A DNA stretch of 64,000 bases from Palsa-506 sp963836355 (GCA_963836355.1 CAWIJO010000007.1:1-64000), one strand, 5' to 3'; shown: positions 53,857-63,066, numbered from the stretch's first letter. Numbers and translations are program-made. Notes: generated from the letters alone by a model not told the origin.

Positions 53857-55275
53857 TCAGGCCATCGCAGACAGATGCCCCAGGTCGGCCATGCGGACAA
53901 GCTCGGTCGACAGGCGGCGTGCCTCGGAGACGACCGCGGCTTCGTCGACGGTCGTGAGCTTGCGATTAGCGAGAACATGGCGGCCGGCGACCCACACGTC
54001 TGCGACGTCGTCAGGTCCTGCGCAGAAGACCAGCTGCTGATAGGGATCGTGCACGTACGCCAGGCGCACACCATCACCAGCGAAGCGGACAACGTCGGCT
54101 TGCTTGCCGACCTCCAGAGATCCCAGGCGGTCGTCGATGCGCAAGGCGCGGGCGCCTTCGATCGTCGCCATGGTGACGACGTCGCGCGCCGTGAGTGCAA
54201 GAGGGTCTAGATGATGCAGTTTCTGGACGAGCGCGGCGCATTTCATCACCTGGAGCATGTCGTGCGAGTCGTTCGATCCGGCGCCGTCTGTTCCGAGCGC
54301 AACGGGGATGCCCGCCGCGCGCAACCTTGGTACCGGGCACACCCCGGACGCGAGAATCATGTTCGCCAGCGGGTTGTGCGCGATGCTCGAGCGGTGCCGG
54401 GTGAGCACGTCGATGTCGGGCTCGTTCACCCAGATGCAGTGCGCAAAGATGACATCCAGGTCGAGCAGGCCCGCTGAGACGCCCCGCCCCAGCGTGTTCG
54501 TGCCGTACGCCAGCCTGGCCTCGGTGATCTCCTCCCTTACTTCTGCCAGGTGCGTATGGACCTTCCAGCCATGACGTGCCGCCAGCTTGACCGACGCATC
54601 GAACAGCTGGTCCGTCTGGGAGTGGATTGTCGCGATGCCGAGCCGGAAGCAGACGTTCTCAGACCGTGAGAGCCGTTCGCTCAGGGCCTCGTGTTCTTCC
54701 AGAAGTGCAGACATCGGCAGCGGATCCGGCATGTCATGAGCCCCGAAGCAGATGACGCCGCCGAGACCGATCTCCTCCAGGCCGTCGGCGACGCCCAGGC
54801 TCGCGAGGGAACCTGGGTTGGCGTGCACGAACATGTCGTTGACGGTGGTGATCCCAGAGCGGATCATCTCCGCGCCTTTGAGCAGCGTTCCTGCGCGCGC
54901 CATCTCCCTGGTCAGATGTGGGCCGACCGGCCGGATCAGGCGCTCCTGCCACTCATAGAGGCTCATTGTCTCGCCGATGCCGGAGATCAGGCCCTCAGAC
55001 AGGTGGTCGTGTGCGTTTACCAGCCCGGGAATCAAGACGTCTCGGCTATCACCGACGGTGATGGCCTCCGGGAATGCTGCTCGGACACTCGAGTATTCGC
55101 CGACCGCGCGAATCAGCCCGGCCCCGTCGAACGCGACGGCACCGTCGGCAATGTCACCTTTCGGCCCCATCGTCAGGACATGGCCCGCCCGAGCGATGGT
55201 GACGAGGCCACCATCGCGGGCCGAGTCAGGCCCGGAGTGCGTACTCATCTGGTCACCCGGCCCGGGTCCACCCAT
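53857..55275 (-). CDS. TRZ/ATZ-type amidohydrolase (deaminase)
   Basis: 472 residues. ATG 55275 is preferred because AGGGAG lies 5 bases upstream; the frame is open to 55302. Metal-site motifs: His89 and His91 in IPGLVNAHDHLSEG, His in KVHTHLAEVREE, His in VIFAHCIWVNE and catalytic Asp in VALGTDGAGSNDSHD. This subgroup includes atrazine chlorohydrolase, melamine and guanine-type deaminases and S-adenosylhomocysteine deaminase. It is the first structural gene after the regulator and would act early, removing an amino or other leaving group from a ring. Confidence 0.88.
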   Translation of the reverse strand: MGGPGPGDQMSTHSGPDSARDGGLVTIARAGHVLTMGPKGDIADGAVAFDGAGLIRAVGEYSSVRAAFPEAITVGDSRDVLIPGLVNAHDHLSEGLISGIGETMSLYEWQERLIRPVGPHLTREMARAGTLLKGAEMIRSGITTVNDMFVHANPGSLASLGVADGLEEIGLGGVICFGAHDMPDPLPMSALLEEHEALSERLSRSENVCFRLGIATIHSQTDQLFDASVKLAARHGWKVHTHLAEVREEITEARLAYGTNTLGRGVSAGLLDLDVIFAHCIWVNEPDIDVLTRHRSSIAHNPLANMILASGVCPVPRLRAAGIPVALGTDGAGSNDSHDMLQVMKCAALVQKLHHLDPLALTARDVVTMATIEGARALRIDDRLGSLEVGKQADVVRFAGDGVRLAYVHDPYQQLVFCAGPDDVADVWVAGRHVLANRKLTTVDEAAVVSEARRLSTELVRMADLGHLSAMA

Positions 55276-55292
55276 CGGAACTCCCTGTAACA

Positions 55293-55301
55293 TGTCAGAC
55301 A
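55293..55301. promoter_or_regulatory. Candidate GntR/HutC operator before the amidohydrolase
   Basis: TGTCAGACA is a perfect 9-bp odd palindrome, 18 bases upstream of ATG 55275, of the TGTC-N-GACA type used by GntR-family proteins. Confidence 0.45.
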
Positions 55302-55416
55302 AGTGGTCGCACCATAGCAGTCTTGCAAGCGGCTCGTCACTATCCGTACCCGAAAATATGGAAGCCAGGCAACGACGCCGACGATGACCTATGGATCAGG
55401 CCGGGCGGCCAACGGC

Positions 55417-56175
55417 TCACTCGCCCGCAGGCAGCTGCCGCCCGGCCTCACGCGCCCGGGTCAGCCGCACCGAGCGGATGAGCCCGTACCGGAATGCGTT
55501 CGGAACGTGAAACTCGCTGGCGCGGTATACGCGATGGCCCGAGCGACTCACTCCGACCATGTCGAGAGTCAGCGCAGCCTCGCCGGGCATCTGCTCAAGC
55601 CAGTCCGAGATCGGCGGCACCAGGTTTGTCGCGCTAGGCCAGGCGAGCTCCCACTTCACTGTCTGGTGGCCGAGCCGCTCGACAAGGCGGAACAACGACT
55701 GTCCAACATCTAGATCGCGTGGGCTGCGTCCCTCCAGGAGGGGAACGAGGTTGATCGCGAGGACCACCGGAACGCCGTCCGCCCGCCAGCGCTTCGCAAC
55801 TCGGAGTGCATCGGTCCCGACCGGAACCTCCAAGGCCATCGAATCGTCCTCGTCTAGAGACACGACCCCCGCTTCGAGCACATCCACGGAGGCTTTGCGC
55901 CCCATGGCCCTGATGATCTCCTCATTGTCATTCTGATGGTCCAGTCGCGCGACTATCTCCACGGCGGCCCGGTTGACTACTGTCTCCGCGCCCTGGCGCT
56001 TGTGGATCAGCCCCTCCGTCTCCAGGCGAACGAGCGCCTCACGGACAGCCGGGCGGCTAGCTTGCAGTTGACGCGCCAGCGTTGGCTCGCCGGGAAAGGC
56101 AGTGCCGCCGTGCGCCGCGTCCAGCCAGATCTGACGGATACGATCAGCAAGCGCTGCTTCCTGCGGGCGCGTCAC
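55417..56175 (-). CDS. GntR/HutC-family regulator of the catabolic cluster
   Basis: 252 residues from GTG 56175. The N-terminal winged helix is clear (GTAFPGEPTLARQLQASRPA then VREALVRLETEGLIHKRQGA). The C-terminal two-thirds is a UTRA-type ligand-binding domain (VVSLDEDDSMALEVPVGTDA, RVAKRWRADGVPVVLAINLV, FRLVERLGHQTVKWELAWPS). HutC-type regulators usually respond to the pathway substrate. It lies 141 bases before the first amidohydrolase on the same strand, with palindromes in front of both genes, so it likely controls itself and the operon. Confidence 0.88.
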   Translation of the reverse strand: MTRPQEAALADRIRQIWLDAAHGGTAFPGEPTLARQLQASRPAVREALVRLETEGLIHKRQGAETVVNRAAVEIVARLDHQNDNEEIIRAMGRKASVDVLEAGVVSLDEDDSMALEVPVGTDALRVAKRWRADGVPVVLAINLVPLLEGRSPRDLDVGQSLFRLVERLGHQTVKWELAWPSATNLVPPISDWLEQMPGEAALTLDMVGVSRSGHRVYRASEFHVPNAFRYGLIRSVRLTRAREAGRQLPAGE

Positions 56176-56183
56176 CTGGGTAC

Positions 56184-56194
56184 TTTGTCACAAA
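56184..56194. promoter_or_regulatory. Candidate autoregulatory operator of the GntR gene
   Basis: TTTGTCACAAA, a perfect 11-bp odd palindrome 9 bases upstream of GTG 56175, sharing the TGTC core with the site at 55293. Confidence 0.45.
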
Positions 56195-56547
56195 AGCCAG
56201 AGCTTCCGCGAGTGCCAGGGTCACGGCTCGCGTCCGCGATGCGGTCAGCGCACACGTCAACGACCTCGTCAGTGAGCGCGGGAAGAAACGCATTCTTCAT
56301 GTAGAAGCGGTGCCCCCAGACCAGCTCAGTGCGCCATCAGGACATCCAGGGACCCTGAGCGTGGTGTCTGTCGCCGTCTCGCATCCGGCTGTCTGTCACC
56401 GAGCCCGGCGTGCGGTTAAGCCCGGCCTCGCGCTCAATTGGAGAACGCGCTGCAGCGCTGGTCACGCTCCGGCGCGATGCCGGGCGGCTCCGCGCACGGA
56501 GGCCCTGGCGATCCGCGAGGATCTGGCCCCAGCAGAGGAACCCGGCG
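56195..56547. other. Intergenic region between GntR promoter and sensor kinase 3' end
   Basis: No gene seen. It should hold the promoter of the catabolic cluster and the terminator of the kinase operon; neither is obvious. Confidence 0.35.
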
Positions 56548-58581
56548 CTAGTCGCGTGCTGGATCCGGCGCCGCGGCCAGCGGGATGTGCAGGGTGACCG
56601 TCGTCCCCTGGCCCTCCTGTGATTGGAGTTCGATCTCGCCGCCGTGGTTGATCATGATCGTGTGGACGATGGTCAGCCCAAGGCCGGTTCCCGGGATGGC
56701 CTGCTTGACCGCGTTCGATGCCCGGAAGAAGCGGGTGAACAGGGTCTTCTTGTCCCGCTCTGGGATGCCGATGCCGGTGTCGCGTACGCTTACCGCCGCC
56801 GCCTCCCCGTCGCGACCAGCGGTCAGGCAGATCGCGCCGCCCTTGGGAGTGAATTTCACCGCGTTGGAGATCAAGTTGATCAGTACGCGGTCGAGCTGGC
56901 TGGCGTCACCGTTAACGATCAGGTCGTCGCCGGGACCCGGCGAGGTGAGGGTGATCTGCTTGGCGGCCGCGACGGGCTGCAAGGCGGCCATGGCAGCGAT
57001 GATCAGTTCCGCCAGGTTGACTGGTTGCAGTACGGTTTTGAAGGCGCCCGACTCGATTTTCGACAGCGTGAGCACGTCCTCGATCAGATTCCGCAGCCGG
57101 GTCGCATTCCGGTCGACCGTCTCGAGCATCCGGTCCTGCTCTGCGGTCAGCGGCCCCGCGTCCTGGTCACGGAGCATCTCGACGTAGGAGGCAATGCTGG
57201 TCAGCGGCGTGCGGAGTTCATGCGAGACCGTCGCGAGGAAGTCGGATTTTGCCCGGTCCAGCGACTTCAGCTCATCTACCAGGTGGTTCTCCTTCTCATA
57301 CAGGCGGGCATGGTTGAGCCCGCGGCCGATGTCCGCGGCGATCGATTCGAACGCGTCGATTTCGGCCGCGGTCCACTGGCGGCCGGGATTGGCGCGCTGG
57401 GCCACGGCTATCCCGAATACGTCCGAGCTGCTGCCGAAGGGCGTCACGATTTGCGACACCACGCCGCCACGCAGCAGCGGCTCGCGCATGTGGGTCGGCA
57501 CCCGGTCGCCATCTGGGCCGCCAAGGTCCTGGATCACCAGGCTGGCGTGGTTCATGAGCAGGTCACGAGCCCAGTCGACGGCATCAGCTGGAAGATCGGC
57601 CGGCAGACCGGCCAGCAACGGCAGATCTGCCTGGTTGCCCTCGGGCGGGCCCAGCCGGTCGCCGCGGACGAGGCGCAGGTAGGTGCGATCGCTATCCAGG
57701 CCCTGCGCGATCGCCGCGCACGCCTCGCGAGTGACCTCCTCGGCCCTGAGGTTCTCGCGAACCCGGATCCCGGCTTCGCGGGCCATCGCGCGCAGCCGGG
57801 AGTGCTCCTGCTCCTCCCCGCGCAGCCGGTCGCTCTCGTCGGCCAGGGCATTGACCGACAGCGCCACATGCCGTATCTCGGCGGCCGCGGCCACATCGGC
57901 CCGGGCGGCATGGTCGCCCGCGGCGAGCCGGCCGAGGGTGACGGTGAGCCTGCGCAGGGGCCCGGTGATGCCGTGCAGAGTGCTGAGCGCTGCCACGAGC
58001 GCCAGTGTCATGGCAATGCCAAGCACGCCGCCGCTCGCCGCCAGGCCAATGCCGAAGGACCGCCTGCTCTGCGCGGTGAGCCGGCGGATGTCTACGGCCA
58101 AGCGCTGCTGCAGCCCGGCGTTGGCCTCGATGAACAACCGGATGGTGACTGACGCACCCTCGGTCAGCCAGGTGGCCGGGGAAATGCCGTGCGGGAGCGC
58201 CGCGGCCACGGAGGCGAGGTTGAACCAGTCAGCGCCGATGCCCTGCTGCGCGTTGACGTAACGAAGCAGGTCGCTAGGCGCGAGCCGCCGCATCTTCGCC
58301 AACTGGATGGTGAAGTCCGCGCGGGCATGGTGGTAGGCCGGGAGGAAGGTGCGGTCGCCGGTCAGCGAGTAGTTGCTGGCCGCAAGCGCGCTTGTGATGA
58401 AGTCCTCCTCCAGCTGGCCGGTGGCCACCTGGAGGGTATGGACCTGGCCGGTGAGCTCTCTGATCGCGCCCTGCTGGCCTGATGCCCCGATCAGGACGAA
58501 CGCGGCGGCCGCGCCCACCAGGACCGCGAATACTGCGAAGCCGGCCCACAGCCGGCTCCCGATGGAACGCTGCGACATCAT
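56548..58581 (-). CDS. Membrane sensor histidine kinase with HAMP and GAF domains
   Basis: 677 residues. Span one at ~11-33 (LWAGFAVFAVLVGAAAAFVL), a ~150-residue external sensor, span two near 180-205 (GIGLAASGGVLGIAMTLALV), a HAMP linker (GPLRRLTVTLGRLAAGDHAA), a GAF-like domain (~260-420), then HisKA with phospho-His454 in FLATVSHELRTPLTSI and a HATPase with NAVKFTP, DTGIGIPE and GTGLGLTIV. ATG 58581 overlaps the glycosyltransferase stop. It is the last gene of an operon starting with a receiver protein (61208-61582), its likely partner. Confidence 0.9.
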   Translation of the reverse strand: MMSQRSIGSRLWAGFAVFAVLVGAAAAFVLIGASGQQGAIRELTGQVHTLQVATGQLEEDFITSALAASNYSLTGDRTFLPAYHHARADFTIQLAKMRRLAPSDLLRYVNAQQGIGADWFNLASVAAALPHGISPATWLTEGASVTIRLFIEANAGLQQRLAVDIRRLTAQSRRSFGIGLAASGGVLGIAMTLALVAALSTLHGITGPLRRLTVTLGRLAAGDHAARADVAAAAEIRHVALSVNALADESDRLRGEEQEHSRLRAMAREAGIRVRENLRAEEVTREACAAIAQGLDSDRTYLRLVRGDRLGPPEGNQADLPLLAGLPADLPADAVDWARDLLMNHASLVIQDLGGPDGDRVPTHMREPLLRGGVVSQIVTPFGSSSDVFGIAVAQRANPGRQWTAAEIDAFESIAADIGRGLNHARLYEKENHLVDELKSLDRAKSDFLATVSHELRTPLTSIASYVEMLRDQDAGPLTAEQDRMLETVDRNATRLRNLIEDVLTLSKIESGAFKTVLQPVNLAELIIAAMAALQPVAAAKQITLTSPGPGDDLIVNGDASQLDRVLINLISNAVKFTPKGGAICLTAGRDGEAAAVSVRDTGIGIPERDKKTLFTRFFRASNAVKQAIPGTGLGLTIVHTIMINHGGEIELQSQEGQGTTVTLHIPLAAAPDPARD

Positions 58582-60041
58582 GCGCGGCCCCCGTCCTTGT
58601 TGCCGCCCGTGAAGCCCTGGCGCGTCATGACTCCCCAGCCGTGGCGGCTGCGCCTGATCGCCGCGCAGCTGCCCTGCAGCCGCCAGACCGCCGTGAGCTG
58701 CCGGTAACCGAAGTTCTCGGCCAGCGATGCCACCAGGGCAACGCCGAGATCGCTCCAGCGCCTGTAGCGGTGGAAGACCATCTCCTCGACGGTCGGCGCG
58801 ATCATGGTGAGCATGAGCCCGTAGCCGTAGGCAACTAGCAGGAAAAGCCATGCAAAGCCCAGGTTGATGGCCCCCGCGGTCAGCCCGAGAACGAGGAAGG
58901 CGATTCCGGCGAGCTCGATGATCGGGGCGAACAGCTCGAAGATCACGAAATAGGGCAGCGCAAGCAGCCCGACCCTGCCGTAGGCGGGGTTGCCCACCAG
59001 CCTGCGGTGCAGCCAGAGCACCTCGGTGAGCCCGCGATGCCAGCGGCGGCGCTGCCTGGCCAGGATCTTGATCTGGGCCGGCACCTCGGTCCAGGACACC
59101 GGTTCCGCGACGAAGACGATCCGGTAGTCGCGGCGCCGTTCGCGCATGCGGCGGTGCAGCCTGACCACCAGTTCGGCGTCCTCTCCCATCGTGGCCGGGT
59201 CAAGGCCGCCCGCCTCGACGACCAGATCACGCCGGAACAGTCCGAATGCACCTGAAATGATCACCAGGCTGGCCAGCCGCGACCAGCCGGTGCGGCCGAG
59301 GAGGAAGGCGCGAAGATATTCCACCACCTGGATGGCAGGCAGTAGCCGGCGCGGCATCCGCACGTCGGTGACCCGGCCCGCGACGACCTTGCAGCCGTTG
59401 GCGACGCGGATGACCCCTCCGGTGGCCACTACCCGCAGCGGGTCCTGTGCGAACGGGCTCGACACCGCCATGAGCGCGTCCGGATCCAGCAGGCAGTCGG
59501 CGTCGACCATGCAGACGAGCGGGTGCCTGGCGATGTTGAGCCCGGCGTTCAGCGAGTCGGTCTTGCCGCCATTCTCCTTGCGGACCACGACGATCGGCGC
59601 GGCCGAGTGGCGCGGAAGGTGAACCGAAATCACCCGGCCACGCACACGGACGTGATCGGGGATCACCCGCGGCACCGGCATCAGGTGATAGGCCTCGCGC
59701 AGCCGCTCGAAGGTGCTGTCGGTGCACCCATCGTCCACGACTACGATCTCGAACTGCGGATAGCGCAGCGCCGTCATGGCGCTGACCGCCTCGACGATCG
59801 TCGCTTCCTCGTTGTAGGCCGGCATGATCACCGAAACCGCGCTGGTCAGCGGGTTCGCGTACCTCTCCTCGCGGGCGGCGAACGGTGCGTTGCGCAGGTG
59901 CGCGGTGAACTCCGCAGTCGCGAGGACGATGAGCACCAGGTAGCTCGTGTTGATGAACAGGAAGTAGAGCAGGAACGTCACGTTGGCCACCTGGATCACC
60001 GGCTGGGCCGGCGCGGCGAGGGCACTGGGCGGGCCGTTCAC
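58578..60041 (-). CDS. Family 2 glycosyltransferase, processive membrane type
   Basis: 487 residues from GTG 60041, which overlaps the natural HEAT-gene TGA (GTGA). An N-terminal span (FLLYFLFINTSYLVLIVLAT), the GT2 catalytic domain with VIMPAYNEEATIVEAV, DDG in VVVDDGCTDSTFER, DAD in CMVDADCLLDPDAL, the acceptor-side ED in MGEDAELVVRLHRR and QxxRW in ARQRRRWHRG, then three to four C-terminal spans. These are hallmarks of BcsA/HasA-like enzymes that polymerise and export a polysaccharide. As read, this frame is continuous with the HEAT gene upstream because of a one-base insertion there. Confidence 0.85.
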   Translation of the reverse strand: MNGPPSALAAPAQPVIQVANVTFLLYFLFINTSYLVLIVLATAEFTAHLRNAPFAAREERYANPLTSAVSVIMPAYNEEATIVEAVSAMTALRYPQFEIVVVDDGCTDSTFERLREAYHLMPVPRVIPDHVRVRGRVISVHLPRHSAAPIVVVRKENGGKTDSLNAGLNIARHPLVCMVDADCLLDPDALMAVSSPFAQDPLRVVATGGVIRVANGCKVVAGRVTDVRMPRRLLPAIQVVEYLRAFLLGRTGWSRLASLVIISGAFGLFRRDLVVEAGGLDPATMGEDAELVVRLHRRMRERRRDYRIVFVAEPVSWTEVPAQIKILARQRRRWHRGLTEVLWLHRRLVGNPAYGRVGLLALPYFVIFELFAPIIELAGIAFLVLGLTAGAINLGFAWLFLLVAYGYGLMLTMIAPTVEEMVFHRYRRWSDLGVALVASLAENFGYRQLTAVWRLQGSCAAIRRSRHGWGVMTRQGFTGGNKDGGRA

Positions 60042-61211
60042 CGGTGCATTTCCTTGCGGCGCCGGGCGGCCGGCGTGGTCCGCCCCCGCGGCCTGCGGGC
60101 AGCTTCGATGGAGGCGATTGCAAGCATCTCCATGGCATGTGCCGCAGCCTGTATCTCGCCGCCTGTGATGGCCCGGGTCAGCGCCGCCTGGCCTGCTGGC
60201 CCGAGCCGCAGCAGGGAACCGGCCGCGTTGTGCGCGACCTGGTAGGCGGGATCGTGCAGTAGCCGTTCCAGCCGTGGCGTCGCCGCGCCTGCGCCCAGAT
60301 TCCCCGAGTGCGGCGGCCGCGGCAGCCCGCCGCGCGGTTAGCTCGCCGGCGTCGATGGTGGCCAGCAGCGGAGCGACCCCGGCGGGCGTGCCCAGCCGGC
60401 CGATTGCCCGCGCGGCCCGGATCCGGACTTCCTCCGACTGATCGCCCTGCAGGGCGGCGATCAGGGTCTGCACCGCGCTCACCGCTCCGGTCCGGCCGAG
60501 GATCTCGACCGCGACAGCCCGGACGAGCGGCTCCTCATGGCTGACCGCCTGTATCAGGTCGCGCTGCGCGCCCGGGCCGAGCTGGATCAGGGCGTAGGCC
60601 ACGATGTCGGACGGCACCCGTCGGCTGGCGGCGAGCTTTTCAAGCAGCGGGCGGGCCGCATCGGCGATGCCGATTTGACCGAGTGCCCTGGCCGCCGCGA
60701 TGCGGACCGCGAGGCTGCGGTCCTCGAGCGCAGCGGACAGCGGGGCCCACGCGTCCTGGTTGCCGAGACTGCCGAGCAGCGCCGCGGCGCGGGCCCGCCG
60801 AACCTGATGGAAGCGGCCGCCGGACCGGAGATGTTGCAGGGCATGCGCGGTCATGCCTCGCTCGTCGAACAGCAGGACGAGCGAGGAGCGTAGTTCTCCC
60901 TTTACCTTGGCCAGCAGTGACACCACGGTCGGCTCGAGCGCTTTCCAGTGCCGCCGGTCCAGGGCGGCGACCCGGCTGCGTGCCCCGGCCACGCGTGCAT
61001 CGTCCCCGCTGGCGAGCTCTAGCAGCCACGGGCGCGCAAGTGCCGTAAGCGCCGCCCTGCGGTGCTCCCGCCATTGCCGCAGCACGCGCGAGGTGACGAG
61101 CAGGATGCAGAGGAAGCCAATGCAGCCCGCGAGGATCAGCACGACCACCGTGACGGCGCCCGCGAAACTCCCGGTGGTGACGCCGGGCGGGCTGGCCGTG
61201 CCAGCGGTCAT
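60038..61211 (-). pseudogene. HEAT-repeat membrane protein, frameshifted into the glycosyltransferase
   Basis: Starts at ATG 61211 overlapping the receiver stop. One N-terminal span (AVTVVVLILAGCIGFLCILL) precedes at least six HEAT-like repeats, for example RRARAAALLGSLGNQDAWAP, LAVRIAAARALGQIGIADAA and VRIRAARAIGRLGTPAGVAP. At 60302-60305 an extra base throws the frame; removing it continues LGNLGAGAATPRLERLLHDP, AHNAAGSLLRLGPAGQAALT and ends RRKEMHR at TGA 60038-60040. With the insertion, translation runs straight into the glycosyltransferase frame, giving an 877-codon fusion. Probably a scaffold for the synthase. Confidence 0.8.
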
Positions 61212-61582
61212 GCCTGGATTCTGGCCAGGACCGCCTGCATGCGGCTGACCAGTTCCCGCGGGCTGAACGGCTTGACGATATAGTCGTCGGCGCCTACCGC
61301 GAAGCCGGTTTCGATGTCGGACTCCTGGGCCCGCGCGGTCAGCAGGATGATTGGCACGTCGGACGTGGCCGGATCGGCCCGCAGCTCCCTGCAGACATCC
61401 AGGCCCGACATGCCGGGCATCGTGATGTCGAGCACCGCGAGGTCCGGCGTGTCGTCGCGCGCGGAGGCCAGCGCGGACAGGCCATCCTCGAACGCCCTCA
61501 CCTCGTAACCTTGCTGCCGCAGCTTGAAAGTGACGAGATCGCTGATATCCCAGTCGTCCTCGGCCAGCAGCACCGTAACCAT
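61208..61582 (-). CDS. Receiver-only response regulator
   Basis: 124 residues: acidic pocket LLAEDDWD (Asp9, Asp10), phospho-acceptor Asp52 in LAVLDITMPGMSG, Thr82 in ILLTARAQE and Lys104 in DDYIVKPFSPRE. There is no output domain, so it must act through protein contacts, perhaps with the HEAT protein. GGAGG precedes ATG 61582. First gene of the operon ending with the sensor kinase. Confidence 0.92.
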   Translation of the reverse strand: MVTVLLAEDDWDISDLVTFKLRQQGYEVRAFEDGLSALASARDDTPDLAVLDITMPGMSGLDVCRELRADPATSDVPIILLTARAQESDIETGFAVGADDYIVKPFSPRELVSRMQAVLARIQA

Positions 61583-61783
61583 TTGTCCTCCCCCGGCGGA
61601 CGCACGGCTGGAGCGCGGCCGCCAGATCCGCGCGGCCCCGGCCCTGCCAGCGTGCTGTAACTATTATGACTTAATGTAATCTGAACGGTACGCTACGTAT
61701 CAAGATCTCACGTCGCAATCCACAGATTCAGCACCCAGGGCACCGTGCTCACCTCCAACCAGGGCGGCGAACCCGCCGCGCCG
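61583..61783. other. Promoter region of the receiver/synthase/kinase operon
   Basis: AT-rich patch around 61659-61700 (TAACTATTATGACTTAATGTAATC) in an otherwise GC-rich setting; probable promoter, boxes not assigned. Confidence 0.4.
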
Positions 61784-62178
61784 TCAGGCCCGGCCGTCAG
61801 CGGCCGCAGCCCGTGGTTCCCGGCTGGGCACGGACAAGACCTCGCGCAGGGCATCGAGGGCAGCCGGCACGACCGCGTACCAGATGTTCTTGCCGTCGCG
61901 CTGAGCAGTCACAAGCCCAGCCCTCTTCAGGACCTGCAGATGGTGGGAGATGGTTGGCTGGCTCCTGCCGATCGGCTCGGCCAGGTCACACGCGCATACC
62001 GCGCTGTCCGGCACAGTCGCCAGCACCGACAGCATGCGCAGCCGCGCCGGATCGGCCAGGGCCGCGAACCGCCGGGACAGCAACCCGGCGCCCTGCGCCG
62101 ACAACCGCTGCGCGCCGATGGGCGGGCAGCATGTCCCGCCTGCGGCTGGGCGATCGGCGGCGCCTTCCGGATGGCCAT
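61784..62178 (-). pseudogene. ArsR-type arsenite sensor, one-base deletion near the N-terminus
   Basis: From ATG 62178 (GGAGG site) the first frame reads AIRKAPPIAQPQAG. A missing base in the GGG at 62135-62137 breaks it; adding one G gives GTCCPPIGAQRLSAQGAGLL and then the winged helix RRFAALADPARLRMLSVLAT. The arsenite ligands are in AVCACDLAEPIGRSQPTISH (Cys-x-Cys before the recognition helix). The uncorrected frame can only start at TTG 62104. A matching palindrome lies upstream (62204-62223). Function as an arsenic-responsive repressor is inferred from the Cys motif. Confidence 0.7.
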
Positions 62179-62203
62179 GGCACCCACCTCCATCCTCGAT
62201 AAC

Positions 62204-62223
62204 ATATTGACGTCCATCAATAT
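62204..62223. promoter_or_regulatory. ArsR operator
   Basis: ATATTGA-CGTCCA-TCAATAT, 7-bp arms with a 6-bp spacer, 26 bases upstream of ATG 62178; the arm sequence matches typical ArsR/SmtB imperfect palindromes. Confidence 0.65.
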
Positions 62224-62369
62224 TTTCTGCTTCGGGCAGGCTGCAGGATCCGGATGCACATCCGGGGCGGCAGCCAGAGAATGCGAACGGGCGGGCGGGC
62301 GGGCGGGCAGTTGCCAGCCAACTGTGGCTCCGGAGCCGGGCCCCGAGGTTGGGGGCGGTCTTGGCGCCC

Positions 62370-62625
62370 GACCAGGATGACGCCGGTCCGGTACGCCGGC
62401 TGGTCGGGCAGCAGCAGCCGGGCCAGCGCGAACATGACCGCCGGGCCGATCACCCAGTTGAGCACGAGGGACGCGGTCATCATCCGCCGGTCGGCGGTGA
62501 TCCGCCGGATCTCGGCGTACCGGACCTTTTCGAGCACCGGGTACATCATCACAGCAGCCCGAGCGCGATCGGCAAGCTGGTGCCGTGGATCGCTACCCGG
62601 TTCACGGGGCGGCAGCCCGCGCTGA
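62370..62625 (-). pseudogene. ACR3-type arsenite permease fragment
   Basis: Minus strand reads AIHGTSLPIALGLL, then after one missing base near 62550 MMYPVLEKVRYAEIRRITAD and LVLNWVIGPAVMFALARLLL to TGVILVG, the second and third spans of ACR3. The rest of the ten-span permease is absent. With the neighbouring arsR it is a decayed arsenic-resistance locus. Confidence 0.65.
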
Positions 62626-62684
62626 GTTCCGGCACGCCGGCCTGCGGCGGCGGTTGCAGGGAGGTCGCAGCCGCCGGCGGCCAT

Positions 62685-62925
62685 CCTTGCGGGTGGCCGA
62701 CAACAAACGGGATGATCAGGCCGGGCAGGTGCGCAGTTGCGCAGTTGCGCCGTTCTCGCATTTCGGCAGGTCAGCCGGGCATCAATGTATCCCTAGAAGC
62801 GGCCCTACAGTAGCCCTAGAGCGCCCAGGACAGTACGGGGAAATGCAGGGCAGTTGCCAGGGGCTGTTCAGGGCGGACAGCCTGGTCACAGGGCGGCAAT
62901 CGCGATCTGAGACGCTCCACCGGCA
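62685..62925. other. Gene-free stretch before tRNA-Val repeat 3
   Basis: No coding frame recognised. A short GCGCAGTTGCGCAGTTGCGC direct repeat lies near 62731-62750. Confidence 0.35.
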
Positions 62926-62975
62926 CCCTGACACGGAAGAGGTCACTGGTTCAAATCCAGTATCGCCCACCAGCT
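62926..62975 (+). repeat. Attachment-site repeat 3 (3' half of tRNA-Val)
   Basis: CCCTGACACGG...ATCGCCCACCAG matches 27870-27915 and is followed, as there, by GCTCAGAGTATATTTTTCGAAT and an integrase start. The homology with 27866-28135 extends to about 63189. Confidence 0.87.
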
Positions 62976-63066
62976 CAGAGTATATTTTTCGAATGTGCAC
63001 TCTGCCGCCTCTGGCCACTTTAAGAGCCAACGGGACAGCGCCGACGGGGCATCACGGCCCTGCGGC

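Noticed and set aside
56623..58152. 509-codon plus-strand frame
   Set aside because: Antisense to the sensor kinase catalytic domains.
58582..58851. 90-codon N-terminal extension of the sensor kinase
   Set aside because: It overlaps the conserved end of the glycosyltransferase, and ATG 58581 gives a normal kinase start at a membrane span.
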